Shown: positions 16,029 through 25,198, numbered from the stretch's first letter. The stretch is 64,000 nt of DNA from Modestobacter italicus (GCF_019799965.1 NZ_JABGCJ010000004.1:310001-374000), one strand, 5' to 3'. A program made the numbers and translations. Notes: generated by a model from the letters alone, not told the origin.

Positions 16029-17138
16029 GTGTCCCGGGAGCCGGCGGGCGCCGGCTCCCGGACCGGCGGGTGGCGCGAGGGCGACCAGCCGGGACGGCGC
16101 CGCTTCCTCGACCTGGACGGACCGGTCCGGCTCGAACGCGGCGGCGAGCTGCCCGCCGTCCGCATCGCCTACGAGACCTGGGGCACCCTCGCCCCGGGCG
16201 GCGGCAACGCGGTGCTGGTCGAGCACGCGCTCACCGGCGACAGCCACGTGGTGGGCGACGCCGGGCCGGGCCACCCGACCCCCGGCTGGTGGCCGTCGCT
16301 GGTCGGTCCGGGCGCCCCGCTGGACACCGGCGAGCTGTTCGTCGTCTGCGCCAACGTGCTCGGCGGCTGCCAGGGGACGACCGGCCCCTCCTCGACCGCC
16401 CCGGACGGCGCGCCCTGGGGCTCGCGGTTCCCCGAGCTGACCATCGGCGACCAGGTGGCGGTGGAGGCCGCCCTCGCCGACGCGCTCGGCATCGGCCGCT
16501 GGCAGGCGGTGCTCGGCGGCTCGATGGGCGGCATGCGGGCACTGGAGTGGGCGGTGTCCCGGCCCGACCGGGTCGAACGGCTGTTCTTCCTCGCCTCGGC
16601 CGCCGTCGCCGGTGCCGACCAGATCGGCACCCAGACCACCCAGCAGGCCGCGGTCCGCAGCGACCCGGCCTGGGCCGGCGGCGACTACCCGCCCGGCGCC
16701 GGGCCGGTGGCCGGGCTGGGCGTCGCCCGGCGGATCGCGCACCTGAGCTACCGCAGCGCCACCGAGCTGGAGGCCCGGTTCGGCGCCCGGGTGCAGGACG
16801 ACGGCCGGTTCGCCGTCGCCTCCTACCTGGAACACCACGCCACCAAGCTGGCCGCCCGCTTCGACGCCGGCAGCTACGTGCTGCTCACCGAGGCGATGAA
16901 CACCCTCGACGTCGGACGCGGCCGCGGGGGCGTCGAGGCGGCGCTGGACCGGGTCACCGCCCGCGCGGTGGTGGCCGGCATCGACTCCGACCGGCTCTAC
17001 CCGCTGGCCCAGCAACAGCAGGTGGCCGACGGGCTCGGCGTCCCGCTGCAGGTCATCAGCTCCCCGTACGGCCACGACGGCTTCCTGCTGGAGACCGACG
17101 CGGTGGGGACGCTGGTGCGGGAGCTGCTGGCCGCCTGA
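16029..17138 (+). CDS. metX: homoserine O-acetyltransferase
   Basis: This 369-residue alpha/beta-hydrolase-fold acyltransferase starts at GTG 16029, one base after the metY stop. It has the MetX blocks ETWGTL, EHALTGDSHV, GSRFPELTIGDQV, the nucleophile Ser165 in GGSMGGMRALEW, catalytic Asp near residue 321 (DSDRLYP) and His349 (GHDGFLLE). It transfers acetyl from acetyl-CoA to homoserine, activating it for sulfhydrylation by MetY in methionine synthesis. Acetyl versus succinyl specificity cannot be proved by eye, but acetyl is normal in actinobacteria. It is co-transcribed with metY under the SAM riboswitch. Confidence 0.95.
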   Translation: MSREPAGAGSRTGGWREGDQPGRRRFLDLDGPVRLERGGELPAVRIAYETWGTLAPGGGNAVLVEHALTGDSHVVGDAGPGHPTPGWWPSLVGPGAPLDTGELFVVCANVLGGCQGTTGPSSTAPDGAPWGSRFPELTIGDQVAVEAALADALGIGRWQAVLGGSMGGMRALEWAVSRPDRVERLFFLASAAVAGADQIGTQTTQQAAVRSDPAWAGGDYPPGAGPVAGLGVARRIAHLSYRSATELEARFGARVQDDGRFAVASYLEHHATKLAARFDAGSYVLLTEAMNTLDVGRGRGGVEAALDRVTARAVVAGIDSDRLYPLAQQQQVADGLGVPLQVISSPYGHDGFLLETDAVGTLVRELLAA

Positions 17139-17305
17139 CGTGTGCCCGGCTGCCCACTGGGTGGGCTCCCGCGTGGCAGAGGTGTGCGACGTCGCCTAAC
17201 GTCGGCCGCACGCGGTGCTCCATCCAGAGGTAGCGCGGCCCCCCGTCGTCGCCGGGTGCCCCCCGGCCACCCCGGAGCAGCCCGGGACCCAGCCAGAGAG
17301 AGCAG

Positions 17306-18412
17306 ATGTCCGCATCCACCCTGGAGGGCTCCACGCCTCCCCCCGCCCGGGCACCGCGCCCCGAGCGAGCCCGTGACCGCCAGGTCAGCGTCTACGCCGA
17401 GCTCTCCCAGCAGGTGAAGGACGCCGGGCTGCTGAACCGCCGCCGTCCGTACTACGTCGTCTCGATCGCGCTGACCGTGGCCGCCTTCGCCGGCGTGTGG
17501 GTCGCGATCGTGGCGCTGGGTGACTCCTGGTGGCAGCTGGGCCTGGCCGTCGTCTTCTCGCTGATCTGCACGCAGTTCGGCTTCCTGGGCCACGACACCG
17601 CGCACCGGCAGGCCTTCGGGTCGCACCGGGCCAACGAGTGGAACGCGCGGGTGCTCTCCTGCGGCTTCGCCGGCATCGGCTACGGCTGGTGGATGCAGAA
17701 GCACAACAAGCACCACAACGCGCCCAACCAGATGGGCAAGGACCCCGACATCGAGTCGGCGGTGCTGGCCTTCACCCCGGACGACGCAGAGACCCGGATG
17801 AGCGGCCTGCGCGGCTGGTGGACCCGGCACCAGGGCTGGGCGTTCTTCCCGCTGCTGTGCTTCGAGGGCGCGGCCCTGCACGCCAACAGCCTCAGCACGC
17901 TGATCCGGGACAAGACGATGCCGCACCGCCGGCTGGAGATCGCGATCATCGCCGTCCGGCTGATCGCCTTCGTCGTCGCGGTCTTCCTGATCATGCCGCC
18001 GGTGCTGGCGCTGGCCTTCATCGTCGTCCAGCAGGCCGTGTTCGGTCTGCTGCTGGGCGGGTCGTTCGCGCCCAACCACAAGGGCATGCCGATCGTGCCG
18101 AAGAACGCCAAGGTCGACTTCCTGCGCCGCCAGGTGCTCATGTCCCGCAACATCCGCGGCGGCCGGGTCACCGACTTCATGATGGGCGGCCTGAACTACC
18201 AGATCGAGCACCACCTCTTCCCGAGCATGCCGCGGCCGAATCTGAGGAAGGTCCAGCCGATGGTGCGCGAGCACTGCGCCAAGCACGGGATCAGCTACAC
18301 CGAGACGTCGCTGGTCGGCTCGTACCGGATCGTCGTCCAGTACCTGAACCGGGTGGGCATCGCCGAGCGCGACCCGTTCGTCTGCCCGCTGACGGCGTCG
18401 ATCCGGAACTGA
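17306..18412 (+). CDS. fatty acid desaturase (acyl-lipid/acyl-CoA type)
   Basis: This 368-residue membrane enzyme has the three histidine boxes of the diiron desaturase superfamily: GHDTAH (about 93-98), HNKHHN (about 132-137) and QIEHHLFP (about 293-300). Four or so membrane segments surround them. The N-terminal extension of about 30 residues is Pro/Arg-rich and cytoplasmic. It introduces a double bond into an acyl chain with O2 and an electron donor such as ferredoxin or a reductase. The QIEHH third box groups it with front-end or DesA3-like acyl desaturases. The 167 bases upstream hold no recognisable site. Its message ends in a perfect hairpin at 18482-18521. Confidence 0.9.
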   Translation: MSASTLEGSTPPPARAPRPERARDRQVSVYAELSQQVKDAGLLNRRRPYYVVSIALTVAAFAGVWVAIVALGDSWWQLGLAVVFSLICTQFGFLGHDTAHRQAFGSHRANEWNARVLSCGFAGIGYGWWMQKHNKHHNAPNQMGKDPDIESAVLAFTPDDAETRMSGLRGWWTRHQGWAFFPLLCFEGAALHANSLSTLIRDKTMPHRRLEIAIIAVRLIAFVVAVFLIMPPVLALAFIVVQQAVFGLLLGGSFAPNHKGMPIVPKNAKVDFLRRQVLMSRNIRGGRVTDFMMGGLNYQIEHHLFPSMPRPNLRKVQPMVREHCAKHGISYTETSLVGSYRIVVQYLNRVGIAERDPFVCPLTASIRN

Positions 18413-18417
18413 AGAAG

Positions 18418-18472
18418 GACCCCGCTGCCCCCCACCACTCGCAAGCTCGCGGCGGGGCCCTGCAGCGGGGCC
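18418..18472. repeat. imperfect hairpin with 9-bp CCCCGCTGC arms
   Basis: CCCCGCTGC (18420-18428) pairs with GCAGCGGGG (18462-18470) around a 33-base C- and G-rich loop containing ACTCGCAAGCTCGCGG. It starts six bases after the desaturase stop. It may be a first terminator or a copy of a dispersed intergenic repeat; only one copy is in this window. Confidence 0.4.
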
Positions 18473-18481
18473 GAACGAACA

Positions 18482-18521
18482 CAGGGCCCGGTCACCTCCG
18501 CGTGGAGGTGACCGGGCCCTG
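18482..18521. terminator. bidirectional hairpin between converging genes
   Basis: Perfect 18-base-pair stem, arms 18482-18499 and 18504-18521, loop GCGT. It lies 70 bases after the desaturase stop and 15 bases before the stop of the leftward DUF5666-like gene, so it can end both transcripts. Confidence 0.85.
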
Positions 18522-18535
18522 GTCGTCGGTGCCGG

Positions 18536-19081
18536 CTACTCCGTGGGTGGCTGTCCCCCGCGGAAGCCGCCCATGCCGCCCTCGACCACCGCGGTGGCCG
18601 CGATCGTGCCGTCCGTCTCGGTGCCCTGCACGCTCACCGTGTCGCCGTCGGCCAGCTCACCCGACGTCGCCCCGGTGGCACTGACGGTCACCGTCGTGTC
18701 CTCGGCGATGGTCACCTCGACGGTCGAGCCGTCGTCCGTGGTCAACGTGAAGCCGGTGTCGGTGAGCGCGCTGACGGTGCCCGAGGTGGCGTCCCCGGCG
18801 GCGCCGGGGAACCCGCCTCCACCGCCGCCCGCGGCACCGCCCGCGGCGGCGTAGCCGCCGCCGGCGAAGCCGCCGCTGCCCGGGCCGGCCGCCAAAGCGG
18901 TATCCGTGCCGCCGAACGCGCCGCGGACCAGCACGCCGGCGAGCACGCCCACGGCGAGCACCGCGAGCACGCCCAGGACCAGGGTCACCTTCCCCACCTG
19001 GCGTCCGCCGGAGCTCTCGGCGAGCGTGGCGTCGGGGTCGGGCCCGCGGGCGGGCATCGGCTGGTCGAGCGGGTTGGTCAT
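18536..19081 (-). CDS. membrane-anchored DUF5666-like protein with Gly-rich linker
   Basis: The 181-residue protein has a cytoplasmic head, one membrane helix (about 30-53), a linker of about 45 residues made mostly of Gly, Ala and Phe (GGFAGGGYAAAGGAAGGGGG), and a beta-rich end reading GTVSALTDTGFTLTTDDGSTV-EVTIAEDTTV and SVQGTETDGTI. That repeat style matches DUF5666 beta-barrel domains, which resemble OB-like envelope proteins of unknown function. It is the last gene of the adaptor-ATPase-permease operon, 25 bases after the permease, so a role at the outer face of that transporter is plausible. The Gly-rich part resembles the tail of the adaptor protein in the same operon. Confidence 0.75.
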   Translation of the reverse strand: MTNPLDQPMPARGPDPDATLAESSGGRQVGKVTLVLGVLAVLAVGVLAGVLVRGAFGGTDTALAAGPGSGGFAGGGYAAAGGAAGGGGGGFPGAAGDATSGTVSALTDTGFTLTTDDGSTVEVTIAEDTTVTVSATGATSGELADGDTVSVQGTETDGTIAATAVVEGGMGGFRGGQPPTE

Positions 19082-19106
19082 GAGGAGCCTCTCTGGTCGT
19101 GGGGGG

Positions 19107-20305
19107 TCACTCGTGCCGCAGCGCGAGCACGGGACGGAGACCGGCGGCCCGGTGGGCCGGGAAGCCGCCGAAGAAGACGCCGATGGCGACGGAGACCGCC
19201 AGCGCCAGCACCACGGTGGCCGGGTCGATCACCGGGTCGACGCCGCTGATGTCGAAGGAGCAGGCGATCAGCGCGACGCCCACGCCCAGCAGGCCGCCGA
19301 GCAGGCTGAGCGCGGTGGCCTCGGCCAGGAACTGCCCGAGCACCGCCCAGCGGGTCGCGCCCAGCGCCTTGCGGATGCCGATCTCGCGGGTCCGCTCGGT
19401 GACGGTGACCAGCATGATGTTGGTGACGCCGATGCCGCCGACGAGCAGGCTGATGCCGGCCACCGCCGCCAGCAGGGTGGTGAAGGTGTCCGCGGTCTCC
19501 GCCTGGGTCTCCAGCAGCTCGGCCTGGTCGCTGATCGTGTAGGCCGCGTTGCCACTGGTGTCGGTGCCCAGCAGGGAGTCGAGCACGAGCGTGGCGTCGG
19601 CCTGGGCGCCGTCCACCGTGTCGGCGCTGGTGGCCTGCAGGACGACGGTCGACAGCGAGCCGTAGCCGGTGAAGGAGTCCTGCACCCGGGTCAGCGGGGC
19701 GATCACCGCCGAGTTGGTGCTCGACCCGCCGACGGTGTCCTGGGCCTGCAGCACGCCGATGACGGTGAACGGCGTCGTCCCCACGGTGATCGTCTGCCCG
19801 ACCGCGTCCTCGCCGCTGAACAGCGTCTCGGCGAGGTCGGCCCCGATCACCGCGACCCGGCGGGAGGCGTCGTGGTCGGACTGGCTGAACGCGGTGCCCT
19901 GGGCGACGTCGCTGCCGGTCACCTCGAAGTACTCCACCGTCGTGCCGAGCACGGTGGAGGTCGACGAGGCGTCGCCGGCGGTGACCGTCTGCGAGCTGCT
20001 CACCTCCGGCACCACCGCGGCGATGTCGGACGAGGCCTCCGGATCGGCCAGCGCGTCGACCACGTCCATCGTCAGCGCCGCCGAGGTGGTCGACGAACCG
20101 CGGTTGGCGGCCGACGAGGTGACGGTGAGCGTGTTGGCACCCAGCGAGCTGATGCTCTCGGTGATCGTGTTCGCCGACCCCTGGCCGACCGCGGTCAGCG
20201 TGATCACCGCGGCCACGCCGATCAGCACCCCGAGCAGGGTCAGCACCGAGCGCAGCCAGTTGGCGGTGATGCCGCGCACCGACGAGCGCAGCACCTCGAA
20301 GACGC

Positions 20306-20309
<4 letters not shown>
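19107..20309 (-). CDS. MacB/FtsX-type ABC transporter permease
   Basis: This 400-residue permease has one N-terminal membrane helix (SVLTLLGVLIGVAAVITLTAVG), a large extracytoplasmic MacB core domain (about 55-270) and three C-terminal helices with the FtsX signature (TLLAAVAGISLLVGGIGVTNIMLVTVTERTREIGIRKALGA). These permeases do not carry substrate through the membrane; they use ATP-driven movement to push or release material outside. Its start overlaps the ATPase stop by four bases. With the upstream adaptor it makes a MacAB-like set without an outer-membrane partner, as in other Gram-positive bacteria. The substrate is unknown. Confidence 0.92.
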
Positions 20310-21066
<757 letters not shown>

Positions 21067-21067
<1 letters not shown>

Positions 21068-22290
21068 CAGTTGCCGCCCGGGGCGCCACCGGCGAAACCG
21101 CCACCGGCCGGTGCCCCGCCGCCGAAGCCGGCTCGCCCGCCGGTCCCCTCCGTGGTGGTGGTGTCGATGCTGGTGTCCACGCTGATCAGCACCTGGTCGC
21201 CCTCGGCCAGGCCGGAGGTGATCTCGGTGCTCGTGTCGCCCTGCACGCCGATCTCCACCGGGGTGACCGTCTGGCTGTCGTCGGCGCCGACCACGGTCAC
21301 CGTGTACGTGCCGTCGCCGGCGTCGGTGAGCGCCGCGCTGGGCACGCTGAGCACGTCGGTCGCCGAGGCGGTGGTGACGGTCAGCTCCGCGGTCTGCCCC
21401 AGCCGCACCCCCTCGGGCAGCGCGTCCAGGGTGATGGTGGCGCCGTAGGTGACCACGCCGTTCGTGGTGGTCGCGCTCGGCGAGACGGCGGTGACCACCG
21501 CGGTGCCGGTGACGCCGTCCAACGCCGGGAAGGTGACGGTCACGCCCTGGCCGGCCGCGACCGCGGCGACGTCGGCCTCGGCGAAGGACGCCACGACGAC
21601 GTAGGCGCTGGTGTCGGCGATCGTGACGAACGCCGAGCTGCTGGTGCTGCCGTCGGCCGAGCCGCCCGATGACGACCCGGCGCTGCCGCCGACGCTGCCG
21701 TTGACCGCGGTGACCAGACCGCTGATCGGCGCGGTGAGCACCGTGTCGGCCAGGGCGTCCTGCGCGTCGGACAGCGTGTCCTGCGCCTGCTCCAGCTGGC
21801 TCTCCGCCTGGTCGACCGCGCTCTCCGCGGAGTCGACGCTGCTGCCGCCGGCGGAGCCGCCCTCGGTCGTGCTGCTCGCGCTCTCCTCAGCGGCCTCGGC
21901 GTCGGCCAGGTCGGCCTCCGCCTCGTCGACCGCGTCGGCGGCGTTCGCGACCGCCGTCTCCGCGTCGTCCACCGCCTCCTGGGCGTCGGTGCTGTCCAGC
22001 GTGCCCAGCTGCTGCCCGGCGGTCACCGTCTGCCCGACCGCGACGTCGACGGTGGCGATCGTGCCGCTGGCCCCGAACGAGGCCTCCACCGACCGCACGG
22101 CGCTGACCTGGCCGGAGGCGGCCACCGTGGCGCTGACCGTGCCCACCTCGGCCGTGCCGGTGCGGACGGTGGTGCCCGCGGCGGCCGCGTCACCGGAGTC
22201 GGTGAGCAGCAGCACCGCGGTGACGATCACGGCGAGCAGCACCACGCCGAGCGTGGCGTTCAGGACCAGGGTTCGACGACTTCTGCGCAC
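21067..22290 (-). CDS. MacA/HlyD-type efflux adaptor subunit
   Basis: The 407-residue protein has an N-terminal membrane helix (about 8-30), a biotinyl-lipoyl half-motif (ASGTIATVDVAVGQTVTAGQQLGTLD), a long acidic Ala/Asp/Glu coiled-coil hairpin (about 100-190), the second lipoyl half (LTAPISGLVTAVNGSVGG), beta-barrel and membrane-proximal domains, and a Gly-rich tail (GGRAGFGGGAPAGGGFAGG). It would bridge the MacB-type permease and the cell wall region. It is the first gene of the operon adaptor-ATPase-permease-DUF5666-like protein. The Ser/Gly insertion SAGSSSGGSADGSTSSS in the second lipoyl domain is unusual and probably a flexible loop. Confidence 0.88.
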
Positions 22291-22388
22291 CGGGGCACCG
22301 TGCTGGGTGCTCGTGTGCTGCGCCCCAGGTGCGGATGTGCGTCAGCTGTCCTCGGCGGGCCCGCGACCGGCCCGTGGTGACCGCCGGT

Positions 22389-23060
22389 TCAGACGGTCGA
22401 CGCCACGACCACCAGGACGGTGAGCACGAACGCCAGCGCGGCGAGCAGGCCGGCGCGGTGCCGGCGGCGGCCGCGGGCCCGGGCCCGGACCTGGTCGGCG
22501 AGGTCCGCCGGGACGCCGGCGACCTCGGCCGCCTGCACGGCGAGGTCGCGCCGCAGCCGGGCCTCGACGTCCCCGCCGTCCGTCTGCTCGGCGTAGCGGG
22601 CCAGGCCACGCTCGGCCGCCACGGCCACGTCCTGCACCGGGCGCGCCAGCTCGGTGGCGGCCTCCTCCGCCGACAGTCCCTCGCCGTACCGGAGCACCAG
22701 CACGGCGCGGGTCAGCGGTGGCAGCCGGGCCAGCGTCGCGGCGGTCGGCGAGCGCCGGGCCGGCGCCGCCGCGGCCAGACCGGGGAGGCCGGCCGTGCCG
22801 GACAGCAGCGGGCTGTCGGCCAGCGCCTCGCCCAGCTCCAGCCGGCGCCGCCAGCTCAGCTGCTCGGTGAGCAGCGCCCGCCGCGCCACCCGGGCCGCCT
22901 GCTCCGGCCCGGCCCACTGCCGCCGGGCGGCGTCCAGGGCGGTCAGCAGCAGGTCGTGCGCCTGCGCCGGGTCCCCGGTGAGCAGGTGCGCGGTGCGCAG
23001 CAGCCCGGTGGCCTGCGCCGCGACGAACGCCTGGAACGCCGCGTCGTCGCCGGCGCTCAC
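22389..23060 (-). CDS. sigma-70-like protein with C-terminal membrane helix
   Basis: I take GTG 23058-23060 as start because it overlaps the preceding stop (GTGA), giving 223 residues. The first part resembles region 2 of actinobacterial SigE-family ECF sigma factors (FVAAQATGLLRTAHLLTGDPAQAHDLLLTAL). About residues 105-155 resemble region 4 (TLARLPPLTRAVLVLRYGEGLSAEEAATEL), but the recognition helix PVQDVAVAAERGLARYA is Ala/Val-rich and looks degenerate. A basic RARARGRRRHRAG then leads into one membrane helix ending the protein. This is not normal for a working sigma factor; it could be a membrane-held regulator or an inactive paralogue. The upstream 162-residue protein is coupled to it. 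Confidence 0.7.
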   Translation of the reverse strand: MSAGDDAAFQAFVAAQATGLLRTAHLLTGDPAQAHDLLLTALDAARRQWAGPEQAARVARRALLTEQLSWRRRLELGEALADSPLLSGTAGLPGLAAAAPARRSPTAATLARLPPLTRAVLVLRYGEGLSAEEAATELARPVQDVAVAAERGLARYAEQTDGGDVEARLRRDLAVQAAEVAGVPADLADQVRARARGRRRHRAGLLAALAFVLTVLVVVASTV

Positions 23061-23545
23061 GTGGTGGGCGCCGGGTCCGGCCAGCCGGCCAGGTGCCCGA
23101 TCCAGGCCAGGGCCAGCCAGGCGCCGCTCAGCGACCCGGTCGTCGTCCCGTCGGTGACGGTCAGCCGCCACTCCGCCTCCGGGTGCCGGGGACGCGCCGA
23201 ACCGGTGCCGGGGACGGCCGCCACCACCCGCCACGCCTCCACCGGCAGCCGGCGGGGCGGCCGCCCGGCCGGGGCAGCCCAGACGCCCTCCTGGGTCGCC
23301 TGCACCTGCTCGGCGGTCGCGTCCTCCGGCCAGCGCAGCCGGACGACGCCGAGGTCCAGGTACGCCGCCGGGTCGGCCGGCAGCGACCAGCTGACCCGGC
23401 GGGTGCCGAGTGCGGCGTCCGCGCCCAGGGTGACCACGGTGGAGACCGCGTGCAGCACCGAGCTCAGCGCGCGACCGGCCCGCACACCGGGCGCCGGGTC
23501 CTGCACCGTCCAGTCGACCCGGCGGCGCAGCTCGTCGGCGCTCAT
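23057..23545 (-). CDS. uncharacterised 162-residue protein coupled to sigma-like protein
   Basis: I do not recognise a family. The protein opens with a basic, helical MSADELRRRVDWTVQDPAPG, has a hydrophobic helix-like segment (LSSVLHAVSTVVTLGADAALG), then beta-rich sequence containing VSWSLPADPAAYLDLGVVRLRWPED and EAEWRLTVTDGTTTGSLSGAWLALAWIGHLAGW. It has no clear signal peptide. The start follows the gamma carbonic anhydrase start by a leftward gap of four bases from that gene's stop, and its own stop overlaps the sigma-like gene by four bases. Tight coupling suggests the pair work together, perhaps as regulator and partner; that is inference. Confidence 0.7.
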   Translation of the reverse strand: MSADELRRRVDWTVQDPAPGVRAGRALSSVLHAVSTVVTLGADAALGTRRVSWSLPADPAAYLDLGVVRLRWPEDATAEQVQATQEGVWAAPAGRPPRRLPVEAWRVVAAVPGTGSARPRHPEAEWRLTVTDGTTTGSLSGAWLALAWIGHLAGWPDPAPTT

Positions 23546-23549
23546 CCGA

Positions 23550-24080
23550 TCACTGCACCCGGCGGACGGCGCGGTGCTGGTCGAGCCGGTCGGTGTAGCT
23601 CTTCGCGTTGAGCACGATCGCGGCGCGGTCGTCCTCGGTGGTCTCCCGCCGTACCTTGGCCGGCACCCCGGCCACCAGCGAGTTCGGCGGGATCTCCGCG
23701 CCCTGCATGACCACCGCGCCGGCGGCGACGATCGACCCGGAACCGATGTGCGCGCCGTTGAGCACGGTGCTGCCCATGCCGACCAGCACGTCGTCGTCCA
23801 CCCGGGCGCCGTGCAGCACCACGTTGTGGCCCACGGTCACGCCGCGGCCGATCACCAGCGGGTGGCCGGGGTCGCTGTGCAGGGTGGAACCGTCCTGCAC
23901 GTTGGAGTCGGCGCCGATCTCGATGACCTCCGAGTCGGCGCGGGCGATCGCGCCGTACCAGATGCTGGCGCGGGGGCCCAGGGTCACCTTGCCGACGACG
24001 ACCGCCGTCGGGGCGACGAACGCCGTCTCGTCGATGTCCGGGGCACCGGAGTCGAGGGCTCCGATGTAGCTGTCAGCCAC
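23550..24080 (-). CDS. gamma carbonic anhydrase family protein
   Basis: GTG 24078-24080, behind a GAGGAG sequence, gives 176 residues; the longer open frame adds unrelated sequence. The product is a left-handed beta-helix of hexapeptide repeats: AFVAPTAVVVGKVTLGPRASIWYGAIARADSEVIEIGADSNVQDGSTLHSD fragments lead to GHNVVLHGARVDDDVLVGMGSTVLNGAHIG. His residues in TLHSD, VGHNVVLHG are in the zinc or iron ligand positions of gamma-class enzymes. It interconverts CO2 and bicarbonate or, in many relatives, has no measured activity. It begins the leftward run with the 162-residue protein and sigma-like protein. Confidence 0.9.
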   Translation of the reverse strand: MADSYIGALDSGAPDIDETAFVAPTAVVVGKVTLGPRASIWYGAIARADSEVIEIGADSNVQDGSTLHSDPGHPLVIGRGVTVGHNVVLHGARVDDDVLVGMGSTVLNGAHIGSGSIVAAGAVVMQGAEIPPNSLVAGVPAKVRRETTEDDRAAIVLNAKSYTDRLDQHRAVRRVQ

Positions 24081-24135
24081 GTTGCTGCACTCCTCACCGA
24101 GGTCGCGGGCGGTTCCCGCTGCTGGGCGCAGCAGA

Positions 24136-24462
24136 TCACACCGGCTCGTCGGCCCCCCACTCGGCGACGAAGTCGGCCGGGGACCGCTGCGCCAGCTCCC
24201 GCTGGACCTGGGCCAGCATGTCCCCGGGCACCGTCGGGTCGCCGGCGGGGACCCGCAGCAGCTCGGCACCGTCGACTCGCCGGGTCACCACCACGTCGTG
24301 CAGGGACGGCGAGGGGAGCAGCCCCCAGGCCAACTCGGCCGCGAAGGCCGCCGCCAGCCGGGCGCCGCGCAGCACCCGCCCACCGGGCCGGGGCTGCAGG
24401 GTCGCCTCGTACACGTCGGCGGCCCGGACGCCGTCCGTCGTCCCGCTCTCTGGGTCGGTCAC
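24136..24462 (-). CDS. uncharacterised conserved-looking protein, 108 residues
   Basis: No family is recognised. The protein is soluble with an Ala/Leu-rich central helix (RLAAAFAAELAWGLLPSPSLHDVVVTRR) and a C-terminal helical stretch ending VAEWGADEPV. There is no signal peptide or zinc motif. It lies between the gamma carbonic anhydrase (55 bases downstream on the same strand) and the XRE gene (31 bases upstream). Codon use agrees with the neighbours, which supports it as a real gene. Confidence 0.6.
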   Translation of the reverse strand: MTDPESGTTDGVRAADVYEATLQPRPGGRVLRGARLAAAFAAELAWGLLPSPSLHDVVVTRRVDGAELLRVPAGDPTVPGDMLAQVQRELAQRSPADFVAEWGADEPV

Positions 24463-24493
24463 CGGCCCAGCCTGGCCGAGCCGGGGCGCGGCG

Positions 24494-24691
24494 TCACTCC
24501 CCGTCCGGGTCGAACACGTCCTCGATCCGGCAGCCGAAGACCGCCGCGATCCGGAAGGCGAGCGGCAGGCTGGGGTCGAACCGGCCCTTCTCCAGCGAGA
24601 TCACCGTCTGCCGGGAGACGCCCAGCTCCTCCGCCAGCCGGCCCTGCGACCAGCCCCGGGACTGGCGCCGGTCGGCCAGGTCGTTGCGCAC
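24494..24691 (-). CDS. XRE-type helix-turn-helix regulator, 65 residues
   Basis: This small DNA-binding protein is essentially one Cro/C1-type domain: RNDLADRRQSRGWSQGRLAEELGVSRQTVISLEKGRFDPSLPLAFRIAAVFGCRIEDVF. Its compactness and the ending EDVFDPDGE fit the short regulators that sit beside small membrane proteins in actinobacteria. It starts at GTG and follows the membrane protein gene by 15 bases, so it is the second gene of a two-gene operon. A 13-base inverted repeat (25133-25185) in the operon's promoter is its likely target, making the operon self-regulated. Confidence 0.9.
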   Translation of the reverse strand: MRNDLADRRQSRGWSQGRLAEELGVSRQTVISLEKGRFDPSLPLAFRIAAVFGCRIEDVFDPDGE

Positions 24692-24706
24692 TCCGGCCGC
24701 CCGCGG

Positions 24707-25111
24707 TCAGGCGGCGCGGCGGCGCAGCACGGTGAGCCGCACCGCGACGTCGGCGAAGGCGAACAGGATCAGCCACGCCAGCACCGATGAGGCCGCCAGC
24801 TCCAGGCCGGAGACCGCCAGGGCGGCCGACCCCAGGCCGGCGACGAGGATCAGGTCGAGGAAGGAGGCCGACGCGCTGCGCTGCCACCACTGGTGCTCGA
24901 CCGTGTCCTCCACGTGCTCCGGCGGGTCCTCCCCGGTCACCCCGGAGAGGAAGACCAGCCAGCCGAGGCCGTATGCCGGCCCGGCCGTGCAGCAGGCGAA
25001 GACGACGGCGCGCAGCCAGAACTCGTCGGGCTCGAAGAGCCCCGCGAGCAGACCGATCCCGCCGGCGACCAGCAGGCCGGTGAGCGCCGCGGCGACGTGG
25101 CGAGCGAGCAT
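24707..25111 (-). CDS. four-helix membrane protein partnered with XRE regulator
   Basis: ATG 25109-25111 gives 134 residues; an earlier in-frame ATG lies inside the inverted-repeat promoter and is rejected. Four hydrophobic segments are visible (about 3-22, 29-50, 81-100, 105-125), with a charged cytoplasmic or outer loop EDPPEHVEDTVEHQWWQRSA between the second and third. No family is assigned with confidence. Small four-helix membrane proteins followed by short XRE regulators form common operons in actinobacteria and Firmicutes; their role is not established. It begins the two-gene operon. Confidence 0.78.
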   Translation of the reverse strand: MLARHVAAALTGLLVAGGIGLLAGLFEPDEFWLRAVVFACCTAGPAYGLGWLVFLSGVTGEDPPEHVEDTVEHQWWQRSASASFLDLILVAGLGSAALAVSGLELAASSVLAWLILFAFADVAVRLTVLRRRAA

Positions 25112-25132
25112 GGACGACCCCCGAGTGACAAG

Positions 25133-25185
25133 CGTGCTTGACAGGAGGTGCAGCTCACCAGCCGCTGGACACCCTGTCAAGCACG
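25133..25185. promoter_or_regulatory. 13-bp inverted repeat, candidate XRE operator
   Basis: CGTGCTTGACAGG (25133-25145) and its exact reverse complement (25173-25185) flank 27 bases, immediately upstream of the membrane protein start. Read leftward, TTGACA in one arm could serve as a -35 element. The position between the dehydratase stop (25199) and the operon start makes an operator more likely than a terminator, because the loop is long. Confidence 0.6.
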
Positions 25186-25198
25186 GTTGACCCGAACG

